Assembly: GCA_026005135.1 (NCBI GenBank)
Contig: BPKM01000002.1
Span: 372,001 to 436,000, forward strand
DNA: 64,000 nt
Direction: 5' to 3'
DNA from: Leptospiraceae bacterium
GTDB lineage: Bacteria; Spirochaetota; Leptospiria; Leptospirales; Leptonemataceae
Position 1 is the stretch's first letter. Every line of letters begins with the position of its first letter. Below, piece by piece: positions 35,544 to 43,955 of the stretch. Below the pieces are notes generated by a model. The model did not search any database and was not told the origin of the DNA. It saw only the letters and a program-made list of their open reading frames with translations. A program made the translations under genes and the position numbers.

Positions 35544-35572
35544 TTGACATAGAAACAAGATGAATTTATTTG
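35544..35572 (+). promoter_or_regulatory. rpsT promoter
   Basis: TTGACA (35544-35549), a 17-base spacer and TATTTG (35567-35572) precede the rpsT ribosome binding site AAGGAG (35586-35591) and the GTG start. TTTATT at 35565-35570 is an alternative -10 with a 15-base spacer. Confidence 0.5.
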
Positions 35573-35599
35573 ATCTATTGAAATTAAGGAGTAAATAAG

Positions 35600-35890
35600 G
35601 TGGCTAATTTAAAATCTTCTAAAAAAGATATAAGAAGAGCAGAAAGAAGAAGAATAAGAAATAAAGCTCAAAGAACAAAATTAAGAACATTAAAGAAAAA
35701 AATTACTAAACTTTTAGAAGAAAGAAAAATAGAAGAAGCTAAACAAACATTTAGAGAATATTGTAGATATTTAGATAGAGCAGCAAGAAAAAATTTAATC
35801 CATAGAAGACAGGCAGATAGAAGAAAAAGTAGAACAGCATTAGCTATTAATAAAAAAGAAAAAGAATTAGCACAAACTCAGCAATCATAA
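35600..35890 (+). CDS. rpsT: Ribosomal protein S20
   Basis: A 96-residue, Lys/Arg-rich 30S subunit protein that binds 16S rRNA. 'NLKSSKKDIRRAERRRIRNKAQR', 'KTKLRTLKKKI' and 'DRAARKNLIHRRQADRRKSRTA' are typical of S20. It begins with GTG, preceded by AAGGAG eight bases upstream; a non-ATG start is common in rpsT and may aid autoregulation of translation (known for E. coli, inferred here). It is followed after 8 bp by tRNA-Val, so the two are likely co-transcribed. Confidence 0.97.
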   Translation: MANLKSSKKDIRRAERRRIRNKAQRTKLRTLKKKITKLLEERKIEEAKQTFREYCRYLDRAARKNLIHRRQADRRKSRTALAINKKEKELAQTQQS

Positions 35891-35898
35891 ATTGATGT

Positions 35899-35974
35899 GG
35901 GCGATTAGCTCAGTTGGAAGAGCGCCTGCCTTACAAGCAGGAGGTCAGAAGTTCGAGCCTTCTATCGCCCACCA
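35899..35974 (+). tRNA. tRNA-Val (anticodon TAC)
   Basis: A 76-base cloverleaf with genomic CCA. The acceptor stem GGGCGAT (35899-35905) pairs with ATCGCCC (35964-35970). The D arm is GCTC/GAGC, the anticodon stem CCTGC/GCAGG encloses loop CTTACAA with anticodon TAC, and the T arm AGAAG/CTTCT encloses TTCGAGC. The discriminator is A at 35971 and CCA is encoded at 35972-35974. It reads GUA and other valine codons. Confidence 0.97.
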
Positions 35975-35982
35975 TTTCCCTT

Positions 35983-36399
35983 ATGTTTTTTGTTAAAACT
36001 ATTACCTTATCCCCTAAACCATTTGGTTTTCATATAATCACCGACGAAATACTAAATGAATTAGATGAAATAAAAAACATAAAAAAAGGAATTTGTTTTT
36101 TAAATCTTTTACATACCTCTGCTGCCTTAACAATCAATGAAAATGCTGATCCTACAGTACGTTCTGATTTTAAAAAATTTATTTTAAAACTTGTTCCCAG
36201 AAATTTCCCTTTTGATCATTATTTAGAAGGTGATGACGATATGCCAGCACATATATTATCTTCCTTAATTGGTACACAATTACAAATTCCTATTGTAAAT
36301 GGAAAATTTGTGCTCGGCACATGGCAGGGAATTTATTTATGTGAATTTAGAGAACATATTGGATCAAGAAAAATTCATGTAACAATATTATACGAATAA
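35983..36399 (+). CDS. yjbQ: YjbQ-family protein (UPF0047)
   Basis: A 138-residue protein from the ATG at 35983. A longer in-frame ORF starts at 35914 but lies inside the tRNA, so that start is wrong. Family motifs: 'GFHIITDEI', 'LLHTSAALTINENADPTVRSDF', 'EGDDDMPAHILSSLIGTQLQIPI' and 'LGTWQGIYLCEFRE', with the conserved His and Glu residues of UPF0047, some members of which have weak thiamine-phosphate synthase activity. The physiological role is unsettled. The start is eight bases after the tRNA CCA, and hisD follows after 17 bp with AAGAGG before its ATG. Confidence 0.9.
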   Translation: MFFVKTITLSPKPFGFHIITDEILNELDEIKNIKKGICFLNLLHTSAALTINENADPTVRSDFKKFILKLVPRNFPFDHYLEGDDDMPAHILSSLIGTQLQIPIVNGKFVLGTWQGIYLCEFREHIGSRKIHVTILYE

Positions 36400-36416
36400 A
36401 CCAAGAGGTATACTAT

Positions 36417-37778
36417 ATGGAAATTTCAATTCCTATTTATAATTATAAAGATTTAACAAAGGATCAATTATTAGAAAAATGTATACGTCCATCATTTGAA
36501 GATAAAGAAGCTTTTCAAATTGCAGAAAAGATCATTGAGCAAATAAAAACAGGTGGTAAAAAAGCTTTAAAAGAAATTACATTACAATTAGATAAATATG
36601 ATCCAGAACCATTAGTCCTAACACCAGAAGATTTCGAAAAAGCTGAACAACTCTTAACAAAAGAAGAAAAAGAAGCATTTCAAGAAGCAGCTAAGAACAT
36701 AAAAACTTTTCATGAATTTCAGAAGAAAAATCTAAAAGACGAAAAAATCAATTTAGCAGAAACTACCTTAGGATATATTTATAGACCAATAGAAACAGCG
36801 GCTGTCTATGTTCCCGGAGGTAAAGCAATTTATCCTTCTTCTGTATTAATGGGTGTTATACCAGCAAAGATTGCAGGTGTAAAACATGTTACAGTTGTTA
36901 CACCAGCAGATCCAGAAGGCAATATCCATCCTGCTGTTCTATATTGTGCAAAAATTTCTGGTGCAGATGCACTACTTAAAGTAGGTGGAGCTCATGGTAT
37001 TGCTGCTGCTTATTTCGGTATTGATGTTAAACCAGCACAGGTTATTGTTGGTCCTGGTAATCGATATGTAACAGCAGCAAAAACATTACTTGCAGCAACA
37101 GGAAAAGTAAAAATTGACCAACCAGCTGGACCTTCTGAAGTTTTAATTATTGCAGATAATGATGCAAATCCTCAATTTATTGCAGCTGATTTATTATCTC
37201 AGGCAGAACATGGTGAAGATAGTATATGTATTTTATTAACAGATAGTTTAATTTTAGCAGAAAAAGTGATAAAAGAAATCAATAAAGGATTACAGGAAAG
37301 GCCCAAACGATTAGAAATAAAAAGAGAAAGTATTTCTAAAAATTCTTATATTTTACTTTTTGATAAATTCGTAGAAGAAGATAAAGAAAAGAAAACTAAA
37401 AAAATAACAGATGAATTTTACAAAGCATTTGATTTTATCAATGAATTTGCTCCAGAACATCTTGAAATTTGTTTAAATCTATTTGATGATCCAGAACAAT
37501 ATTTAGATTATATTAAATCTGCTGGAAGTATTTTTATTGGTAAATATGCACCTGTTGCCTTAGGAGATTATTTTAGTGGTACAAATCATATTTTACCAAC
37601 TGGTGGAGCAGCAAAAATGTTTTCTGGTTTAGGTGTTGATACCTTTTTAAAACGATTAACCTGGCAATATACTACAAAAGAAGGATTAAAAAAATCATCT
37701 AAGCATATAGAAATTATGAGTAAAATAGAAGGACTTGATGAAGAACATGGTCATTCCGTACTGATTCGAACAAAATAA
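36417..37778 (+). CDS. hisD: Histidinol dehydrogenase
   Basis: HisD oxidises L-histidinol to histidine using two NAD+, with a zinc ion. The 453-residue length is normal. Motifs: 'YVPGGKAIYPSSVLMGVIPAKIAGV', 'QVIVGPGNRYVTAAK', 'IDQPAGPSEVLIIAD', 'DLLSQAEHGEDSICIL' (catalytic and zinc-site His/Glu/Asp region), 'EFAPEHLEI', 'GDYFSGTNHILPTGGAAKMFSGLGV' and a C-terminal 'EHGHSVLIR'. No other his genes are in the window. It is probably transcribed from upstream with yjbQ. It ends 5 bp from the convergent STAS gene. Confidence 0.96.
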   Translation: MEISIPIYNYKDLTKDQLLEKCIRPSFEDKEAFQIAEKIIEQIKTGGKKALKEITLQLDKYDPEPLVLTPEDFEKAEQLLTKEEKEAFQEAAKNIKTFHEFQKKNLKDEKINLAETTLGYIYRPIETAAVYVPGGKAIYPSSVLMGVIPAKIAGVKHVTVVTPADPEGNIHPAVLYCAKISGADALLKVGGAHGIAAAYFGIDVKPAQVIVGPGNRYVTAAKTLLAATGKVKIDQPAGPSEVLIIADNDANPQFIAADLLSQAEHGEDSICILLTDSLILAEKVIKEINKGLQERPKRLEIKRESISKNSYILLFDKFVEEDKEKKTKKITDEFYKAFDFINEFAPEHLEICLNLFDDPEQYLDYIKSAGSIFIGKYAPVALGDYFSGTNHILPTGGAAKMFSGLGVDTFLKRLTWQYTTKEGLKKSSKHIEIMSKIEGLDEEHGHSVLIRTK

Positions 37779-37783
37779 ACAAT

Positions 37784-38152
37784 CTAAAAATTATTTAATG
37801 CTTCTTCTTTATTAGAATAAATCTTAAATCCATCAGGTAACGTCATAATAGCAAGAACTTTTTTAATAAAATCATGAATACCACCAATAATTAATTTTCC
37901 ATTATTATCCTGACATCGAAAAAACATAGAAAAAATAATTGCAATACCCGTAGAATTAATATAGCTTAAGTCTGATAAATCTAATATAATATTATAATTT
38001 CCATCTTCGAAAAATTCTGGAAATTTTTTATTTAATTCAAATCCATTTTCATTTGAAATTTTACCAGAAAATTTTAAATATTTGATTGTTTTATCGTTCT
38101 TTTTTAATTCAGTTAATTCTATAGTTAAATCTTTAAATTCTATTTTTTCCAT
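37784..38152 (-). CDS. STAS-domain anti-sigma-factor antagonist-like protein
   Basis: A 122-residue protein with the SpoIIAA-like fold: 'KYLKFSGKISNENGFELNKKFPEFF', then the phosphorylation loop 'DLSDLSYINSTGIAIIFSMFF' (serine of INSTG is the candidate site) and the 'KLIIGGIHDFIKKVLAI' helix. Such proteins are phosphorylated by switch kinases and dephosphorylated by SpoIIE-type phosphatases, which are encoded at 17539 and 22853. The stop is 5 bp after the stop of convergent hisD, and the gene follows a hypothetical gene by 5 bp, so those two form a pair. Confidence 0.85.
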   Translation of the reverse strand: MEKIEFKDLTIELTELKKNDKTIKYLKFSGKISNENGFELNKKFPEFFEDGNYNIILDLSDLSYINSTGIAIIFSMFFRCQDNNGKLIIGGIHDFIKKVLAIMTLPDGFKIYSNKEEALNNF

Positions 38153-38157
38153 AATCT

Positions 38158-38595
38158 TTAATCGTAATCTATAATTATTAAAAAATCACTATCTCCAAAT
38201 ACAATTCCAGAAAGATAAGAAAAAGTAAAATTTTCTATCTTTCCTTTACCATTTACTTCTCCTACTTTTGTTAGATATTCTCTTCTATGATCTTCTTTTC
38301 TTTTTAAAGGAACTTTAATAATATCACAATTGGAATGTCTTTGATAAATATCATTGATTGACTCTAAAATAGGAACATCTGGATTAATATATCGTTCTAA
38401 ATTTTTATCCTGTAATATTAGATAATAGTAATTATATTGTTTTTTTAATATCTCTAAATAATAAGCATCAACTTCGAAGGTAATTAATTTATCATATTTT
38501 GGGAAATCTATAAATAAATCCCCATGACGTTTATAAAGATCTTTATTATCTAAAAAATGGATAACCATTCTAATTTTGGGTCTTATTGCCAGCAT
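38158..38595 (-). CDS. Hypothetical protein, unknown family
   Basis: A 145-residue protein I do not recognise. It begins 'LAIRPKIRMVIHFLDNKDLYKRHG' and contains 'DKLITFEVDAYYLEILKKQY', 'INDIYQRHSNCDIIKVPLKRKED', and a hydrophobic C-terminal strand 'DFLIIIDYD'. No membrane helix or catalytic motif is clear. AAGG precedes the ATG by about 11 bases. It lies 5 bp upstream of the STAS gene on the same strand, so a role in the same signalling unit is possible (inference). Confidence 0.55.
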   Translation of the reverse strand: MLAIRPKIRMVIHFLDNKDLYKRHGDLFIDFPKYDKLITFEVDAYYLEILKKQYNYYYLILQDKNLERYINPDVPILESINDIYQRHSNCDIIKVPLKRKEDHRREYLTKVGEVNGKGKIENFTFSYLSGIVFGDSDFLIIIDYD

Positions 38596-38683
38596 GGTTT
38601 TTTACCTTAATTATTAATTTTTACACCAATTTAACTTTGATGATTAAGATTACAATATTTTTTTATTGCTAAATTTTTAAAAT

Positions 38684-39961
38684 TTAATTTAAAACCCTTA
38701 ATGCAATCGTTGGTGCCAGTATAATATCTTTTTTTTGATTAATAATTTCTAAAGCTTTATAAATAGAACTTTCTTTGCATTCATGGGTAAAAATTACAAC
38801 ATTGACTGGTTCTTCTCCTTCTTCTTGATGCATTGAAGCAATAGAAATTTCAAAATCTGCAAGAACACGAGAAATAGCAGCTAAAACACCCGGTTTATCT
38901 ATCGTTTGAAAGCGTAAATAAAAACGATATTCTGCATCTTTAATAATTTCTATATTTTTATATTCCATAAACCAGGGATTGGTAGAACCAGAAGCAATAG
39001 ACATTATATCTGCCAAAACAGCAGAAGCAGTAGGAAAACCACCAGCCCCTTTACCTACAATAAAGGTCGATCCAGAGTATTCTTCTTCGATAAATAGTGC
39101 ATTAAATTCATTTTTTACATCTGCAAGTAAATGGTTTTTAGAAATTAATGCTGGATGAACACGTAATAATAATTGATTTTTAATGTATTTACAAATTGCT
39201 ATTAATCGTATAACCATTCCCCATTTATGAGCAATTTGATGATCAACCTTTTGAATATTTTCTATACCTTCTATAATAATATCCTTTTCCTCTATCCAGC
39301 ATCCAGAACCAAGAGAACTAATAATTGCTAATTTTTGACCAGCATCTTTTCCCGATACATCAAAGGAAGGATCAGCTTCTGCAAAACCTTTTTCTTGAGC
39401 AATTTTTAAGGCTTCTTGATATTCTAATCCTTCTTCCATTTTTGTTATAATAAAATTACAGGTACCATTTAAAATACCAACAAGAGAATGAATGTTTCCA
39501 AATGACCAGATTCTTCGTAAATTTTTTATAATTGGTAAAGCTCCACCTACTGATGCTTCGAATCCAATAGTCACAGGGATTTTTTGTTCTTGTTTTTGTT
39601 TTATTAGATCGAATATTTCTTTTCCATAATTGGCTAAAAGGGCTTTATTTGCTGTTACGATAGATTTATTATTTTCTATTGCTTTTAATATAAGTTCTTT
39701 TGCTGGATTAATACCACCTATAAGCTCAATAATAATATCAATAGTTTGATCTTCTATAACTTCAAAAAGATTTTTTGTACAATGATAAGATTTTAATAAT
39801 TCTTTTTTTTCGTAACTTCTATCGCCAATTTTTGAAATTTCTAATAATACACCATGATTTCTTAAAATTCTATCTTTTTCTTTTTCTAAAATGCGGATTA
39901 AAGATTGTCCTACGGTTCCAGCACCTAATAATCCTAATTTAACCTTTTTTACATATTGCAT
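38684..39961 (-). CDS. hom: Homoserine dehydrogenase
   Basis: Hom reduces aspartate semialdehyde to homoserine for threonine, methionine and isoleucine synthesis. The NAD(P)-binding motif 'GLLGAGTVGQSLIRIL' is at the N-terminus. 'IIELIGGINPAKELILKA', 'VTANKALLANYG', 'EASVGGALPIIKNLR' and 'LNGTCNFIITKMEEG' are catalytic-domain motifs, and 'KGFAEADPSFDVSGKDAGQKLAII' follows. The C-terminal ACT domain at about residues 345-425 ('YRFYLRFQTIDKPGVLAAISRVL') suggests feedback control by an amino acid, usually threonine. The 425-residue length is normal. The gene stands alone, divergent from the J-domain gene. Confidence 0.95.
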   Translation of the reverse strand: MQYVKKVKLGLLGAGTVGQSLIRILEKEKDRILRNHGVLLEISKIGDRSYEKKELLKSYHCTKNLFEVIEDQTIDIIIELIGGINPAKELILKAIENNKSIVTANKALLANYGKEIFDLIKQKQEQKIPVTIGFEASVGGALPIIKNLRRIWSFGNIHSLVGILNGTCNFIITKMEEGLEYQEALKIAQEKGFAEADPSFDVSGKDAGQKLAIISSLGSGCWIEEKDIIIEGIENIQKVDHQIAHKWGMVIRLIAICKYIKNQLLLRVHPALISKNHLLADVKNEFNALFIEEEYSGSTFIVGKGAGGFPTASAVLADIMSIASGSTNPWFMEYKNIEIIKDAEYRFYLRFQTIDKPGVLAAISRVLADFEISIASMHQEEGEEPVNVVIFTHECKESSIYKALEIINQKKDIILAPTIALRVLN

Positions 39962-40066
39962 TAAAAGTATAAAAATTTATTAAAATAATTAATGTCTACA
40001 AATTTAAAAACAGGAAAAATAAAAAGTGATAGACATTTTCTTAACAAAAATAAAAAATAAAAATAG

Positions 40067-40756
40067 ATGTTTCTTTATGAACTAAAAGAACTATTAAAAA
40101 TTTTTGAATTAGATTATTTTCCTACAAGGGAAGAAATAAAAAAACTCTTTAAAGAAAAAATAAAAAAATATCATCCTGATAAAAATAAAGATTTATTAGC
40201 ACACGAGAAAACTATAAAATTAATGAAAGCCTATCAAAGTTTTTTAATCTATTATAATTATTACGAAGAAGAATATTCTAAATTCTTTCAAAAAAAAGAA
40301 GATCAGGTTCTTTTAAATCAACATAAAGAAAAAGATGATATAAATCAAATCCAGATTTATCTTTATAAAAATTTTTATCTTGGTTTTCCTTTATATGGAT
40401 TAGAATTATTTATTGATAAAAAAGATGCTATAATTCTTCAAAAACAAGATAATTACTATATTTTTTATAATAATTTTTATTATAAAATAGAAGAATTAAA
40501 TAAAAATCTTATAGAAAAGATCCATCAAAAAAATTATTATTGTTTTGTTTTATATAAAAAACCTTATTTCTATTCTTTATGTATTCAGGAAAAGATTAAA
40601 TATATTGATACTATAAAAATAGATACAATCCATATAAATTGGGATAAATCCTATGGAACAATAATTTATAATCAAAATACCATTTACATACCTTCGCTTT
40701 TTAAAAATTTGTATCTTTATAATGATGAATTTTCTATGTCCACATACCAATCATAA
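40067..40756 (+). CDS. J-domain protein
   Basis: A 229-residue protein. The N-terminal J domain at about residues 8-60 has the HPD motif ('IKKLFKEKIKKYHPDKNKD'), which stimulates Hsp70/DnaK ATPase. There is no Gly/Phe region, zinc finger or DnaJ C-domain, so it is a J-only (type C) co-chaperone. The remaining 150 residues are Tyr- and Lys-rich, with no recognised fold. The 3' end overlaps the methyltransferase gene by 35 bp in another frame, so they may be translated together. A weak TAGACA box sits at 40030. Its client proteins are unknown. Confidence 0.75.
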   Translation: MFLYELKELLKIFELDYFPTREEIKKLFKEKIKKYHPDKNKDLLAHEKTIKLMKAYQSFLIYYNYYEEEYSKFFQKKEDQVLLNQHKEKDDINQIQIYLYKNFYLGFPLYGLELFIDKKDAIILQKQDNYYIFYNNFYYKIEELNKNLIEKIHQKNYYCFVLYKKPYFYSLCIQEKIKYIDTIKIDTIHINWDKSYGTIIYNQNTIYIPSLFKNLYLYNDEFSMSTYQS

Positions 40757-41528
40757 ATTAGAAATATGGCAATTCTCTGATAATTTTTTAATCGAACCCA
40801 AACTTCGAATCCTCTATTATACCAAATGGAGACCTCTATTATACGATGATAATTATTTTTTAGATGAATATAAAAAAACCTATGGAAAAACATACTTGGA
40901 AGATGAACCCAATATTCGCATATTGGCAAAAAAGCGATTACAATTTTTAAAACCATATTTAACACATCATACTTCGTTATTAGAAATAGGCTGTGCTACA
41001 GGATTTTTTTTAGACGAAGCAAAAAAATATTTTAAATTATTAAAAGGAATAGAAATTTCTTCTTTTGCCTCTGAGTATGCAAAAAATAAGTTTTTATTAG
41101 ATGTAGAATGTTGCAATTTAATGGATTTTATAAAATATAATAATAATAAATTTGATGTAATAGCAACCTTTTATGTTATAGAACATTTTAAAGAACAAAA
41201 AGAAATTTTTAATTTTATAAGTAATACATTAAAACCTAAAGGATTATGGATTTGTTCTATACCTTCTACCAATGGTCCTTTTTTTATGCATCATAAAGAA
41301 GAATGGATAAAAACACATCCAGAAGATCATTTTGTTGATTATAATCCTTATGCCATAAAAAAAATTTTGATGTTATACGGATTAAAATTACTTTTTATAA
41401 AACCAGCATCTTACCATCAGCAAAGAAATAAAGGCATATTAAAGAAAATTCCCTTTTCTCTTTATAAGTTATATTGTGATATGTTTACTTTTGGAGATAC
41501 CATTGAATTTATTGCAATCAAAATATAG
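40722..41528 (+). CDS. SAM-dependent methyltransferase (class I)
   Basis: A 268-residue protein with a Rossmann-type methyltransferase domain of the Methyltransf_23 kind. Motif I is 'LLEIGCATGFFLDEAKK', then 'LKGIEISSFASEYAKN' with the acidic residue for SAM ribose, and 'FDVIATFYVIEHF' (motif IV). An N-terminal 'CPHTNHKLEI' segment resembles the short zinc-ribbon lead seen in sugar or small-molecule methyltransferases of this group. It starts inside the J-domain gene (ATGATG at 40722). The substrate is unknown. The CRISPR array begins 214 bp later, after an AT-rich gap with no other feature seen. Confidence 0.8.
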   Translation: MMNFLCPHTNHKLEIWQFSDNFLIEPKLRILYYTKWRPLLYDDNYFLDEYKKTYGKTYLEDEPNIRILAKKRLQFLKPYLTHHTSLLEIGCATGFFLDEAKKYFKLLKGIEISSFASEYAKNKFLLDVECCNLMDFIKYNNNKFDVIATFYVIEHFKEQKEIFNFISNTLKPKGLWICSIPSTNGPFFMHHKEEWIKTHPEDHFVDYNPYAIKKILMLYGLKLLFIKPASYHQQRNKGILKKIPFSLYKLYCDMFTFGDTIEFIAIKI

Positions 41529-41742
41529 ATTTTACTATACTCATATTATAAATCATTTCTTGATAAATTATTTTTTATATTTAAAACCTGTAATCAATTA
41601 ATGCCATTTATAATTTTATAATCAATAATAGAAAAATCCCTGGTTGCGAATCGAAAGAATAATAAAATCTATAATTAAAAATCAATTTTTATAGAGCCGC
41701 TAACAATCTATTAATACTCTTTTTTATTTATCCTTCAGTCTT

Positions 41743-42250
41743 TCGTAAATTCCTTATAGGTACGCTAAAAACGTTATAGAAGATGACATACACGTATGGA
41801 TCAAATCTATGTTTCCATTCCTTATAGGTACGCTAAAAACGTGAGCCAATTCGGCTCTGTAAGTTTCGTACAGTTGTGTTTCCATTCCTTATAGGTACGC
41901 TAAAAACCAGAAAATTAGTAGGGGCAGATATGAATTAACTGATTTAGGGGTTTCCATTCCTTATAGGTACGCTAAAAACAGTCAAATCCTTCATGGTATT
42001 CGGCCAAGATCTTATGGGTTTCCATTCCTTATAGGTACGCTAAAAACCGTTATATGGACGAAATAAAGATAAAAGGAATCAAAATGTTTCCATTCCTTAT
42101 AGGTACGCTAAAAACTCATAATGTAAGCACCTATAAAAGCATATCTTTTGTGTTTCCATTCCTTATAGGTACGCTAAAAACCTTTCTGCTTCTGCTCTAT
42201 GCATAATTTCAAAAACTTTAGTTTCCATTCCTTATAGGTACGCTAAAAAC
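41743..42250 (-). CRISPR. CRISPR array, 8 repeats, 7 spacers, no cas genes in window
   Basis: A 30-bp repeat (reading + strand GTTTCCATTCC...CGCTAAAAAC) occurs at 41743, 41811, 41878, 41950, 42018, 42086, 42152 and 42221. Spacers are 38, 37, 42, 38, 38, 36 and 39 bp, all different. The first copy (41743-41772) is degenerate in five of its first six bases, which marks the leader-distal end. In reverse, repeats end in ATGGAAAC, like the 8-nt 5' handles (ATTGAAAC-type) of type I-B/III crRNAs. Both facts put the transcript on the minus strand with the leader right of 42250. No cas gene lies in the window, so the array is orphan here or served in trans. Confidence 0.95.
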
Positions 42251-42874
42251 CACAATTAAGATGTTAAAGAACTTAATTAAAAAACCCTATTTTTCAGGGG
42301 TTTTTTAACTCTATCCCTAAACTAATAACATAATATTTCTTTAAAATTTGCTGTCAATCCCAAAAATCCCAAAAAATACGGGGAATCGACGAATTTTTTT
42401 CAGAAATAATTTATAAAATTATTATACTATTAAATGCAAAAAATCCCTATTTTTTAGGGGTTTTTAAAAAATAGCCCAAAAAAATAAAATTACTATATAC
42501 ACGTATAGTGGAATTTTTGTTATTTTAGAGTGGGGATCGACTGCATTTTAATGGAAAAAATTTATAAATAGTTTTATATAATAAATACAAAAAATGCCTA
42601 TTTTATAGAGGTTTTTTAATAAATTAAAAGAAAATGAAAAATACTTAATTCATGTATAGCATATAATTTCGCGAAAAATTGGGTTAGTTTTCCTTAAAAA
42701 AGAATAAAACAGGATTATAAGATTAAAATAATAATATTTTATATTTATTTAAAATCTATTTCAATATATACATATATACATAATTAATTACCAATAATTA
42801 TCATAAAGTTTATTTTGTACAAATATATACATTTTTTCAAAGAATCATTACCTACATCGAATAAAGTAAATATC
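42251..42874. repeat. Leader-side region with three diverged tandem units
   Basis: A 624-bp gene-free region. Three hairpin-bearing units start with related cores: 42279-42306 (CCCTATTTTTCAGGGG), 42438-42465 (CCCTATTTTTTAGGGG) and 42588-42617 (GCCTATTTTATAGAGG), about 150-160 bp apart. Between cores they share 'GGGAATCGACGAATTTT' at 42380-42396 against 'GGGATCGACTGCATTTT' at 42533-42549, and a TTTATAAA...AATGCAAAAAA stretch before each later core. They lie on the leader side of the CRISPR array, so they may be duplicated leader-like units; on the + strand each hairpin is also terminator-like. After 42720 the gap is plain AT-rich sequence. Confidence 0.6.
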
Positions 42875-43804
42875 TTAAAAAAACTTATTTATTCTATTAT
42901 AGGGTATGATTGCTGGATAATGAAAAGAAATGCCTGCGCATAAATCATTATTGAATAATTCTTGATAAATTCGTTTCCAGAAAAGCTGTATTTGTTCTTT
43001 ATTTGAATCGATGATTTTTATCCCCTGTCCACTTATATTTCCGTTTTTGCTATAGATTTCTGGAAATTTTTCTGGAGATAATTCTAACCTTTTAAATAAA
43101 TAATTAGGTGATTTATAAATTTTACAGGGAACAAAACTAAAAATTCCATCAAATTTCTCTTTTTCGTAATAAGATACCCCTTCATAAAGGCTTAATGTAT
43201 GATTTTTTAAAAATTGCAGAATTGGTTGTAGAACAACCTTTTCAAATAAAGAAGATTTATAGACCTGTTTTAAATTATCTATATTATTGCTATTATAAGA
43301 AAATTTATTTTTAACAACAAATAAAGTATCTAAAACAAATTTATGATTTACCTTACTTCCAAATAAGATTAGAGAATAAGGAGCTAAATTTTTTAACGAA
43401 GAAAATTGTAACTGTCTACAATTCGAATAAATAAAATTTTTACCAAATACAAAGGGATCAGTATTCTGAAAAAATTTATCCATAGAATAGGGATAATCTT
43501 CTACCAAAATAGGAATATGAATATGTTGTGGTTTTTCTATATCATTAGTATTAACTAATTGAAAGATAGATTCTGCTTCCCATTCTGTCCAGAAAACAAG
43601 AGGTAGATTCTTTTTGAAGTGATCTGTGTTTATAATACAATCGCCTTTAATTTTAATAAATTTTCGTTTATGTTCATAAGAATTCCATAACATTAATCCA
43701 GTTTTTTTAGTTTTTTTAAAAAATTTATAATTATCATTCTGATTTCTATTATCTATATTATATTGCCCACCAGAATGATAAAATATAATAATTTTTGGTT
43801 CCAT
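42875..43804 (-). CDS. Unrecognised protein beside CRISPR array
   Basis: A 309-residue soluble protein with no signal peptide or membrane helix. Visible blocks are 'IIFYHSGGQYNIDNRN', 'LPLVFWTEWEAESIFQLV', 'NTDPFVFGKNFIYSNCRQLQFSSLKNL', 'PYSLILFGSKVNHKFVLDTLFVV' and 'GISFHYPAIIPYNR'. The conserved-looking 'NTDPFVFG', 'LILFGS' and 'LDTLFVV' blocks suggest an enzyme fold, but I cannot name a family or a mechanism. It reads toward the CRISPR leader side, and is divergent from the ARPP-1 gene with 151 bp between starts. The CRISPR proximity may be chance. Confidence 0.65.
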   Translation of the reverse strand: MEPKIIIFYHSGGQYNIDNRNQNDNYKFFKKTKKTGLMLWNSYEHKRKFIKIKGDCIINTDHFKKNLPLVFWTEWEAESIFQLVNTNDIEKPQHIHIPILVEDYPYSMDKFFQNTDPFVFGKNFIYSNCRQLQFSSLKNLAPYSLILFGSKVNHKFVLDTLFVVKNKFSYNSNNIDNLKQVYKSSLFEKVVLQPILQFLKNHTLSLYEGVSYYEKEKFDGIFSFVPCKIYKSPNYLFKRLELSPEKFPEIYSKNGNISGQGIKIIDSNKEQIQLFWKRIYQELFNNDLCAGISFHYPAIIPYNRINKFF

Positions 43805-43955
43805 ATTCTTATCTCTTTATTAAGATTTTAATATTTTAGGTTTTATATAATAATATGTATCTTTAAGCTAAAAGGTTTTAAAATTTTTTTAATTCAGTAT
43901 AGATTTTTTGAAACTTTTTATAGCAATTTATAACATTATAATACGGAGGTTAAAA

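Noticed and set aside
35914..35982. Longer N-terminus of the yjbQ frame
   Set aside because: It lies inside the tRNA-Val gene, and the family homology starts at the ATG at 35983.
41529..41742. Possible leader on the left side of the CRISPR array
   Set aside because: The degenerate repeat and the handle orientation both place the leader on the right.
43908..43955. Longer start of the ARPP-1 frame
   Set aside because: The GGAGG at 43945-43950 points to the ATG at 43956; no ribosome binding site precedes 43908.
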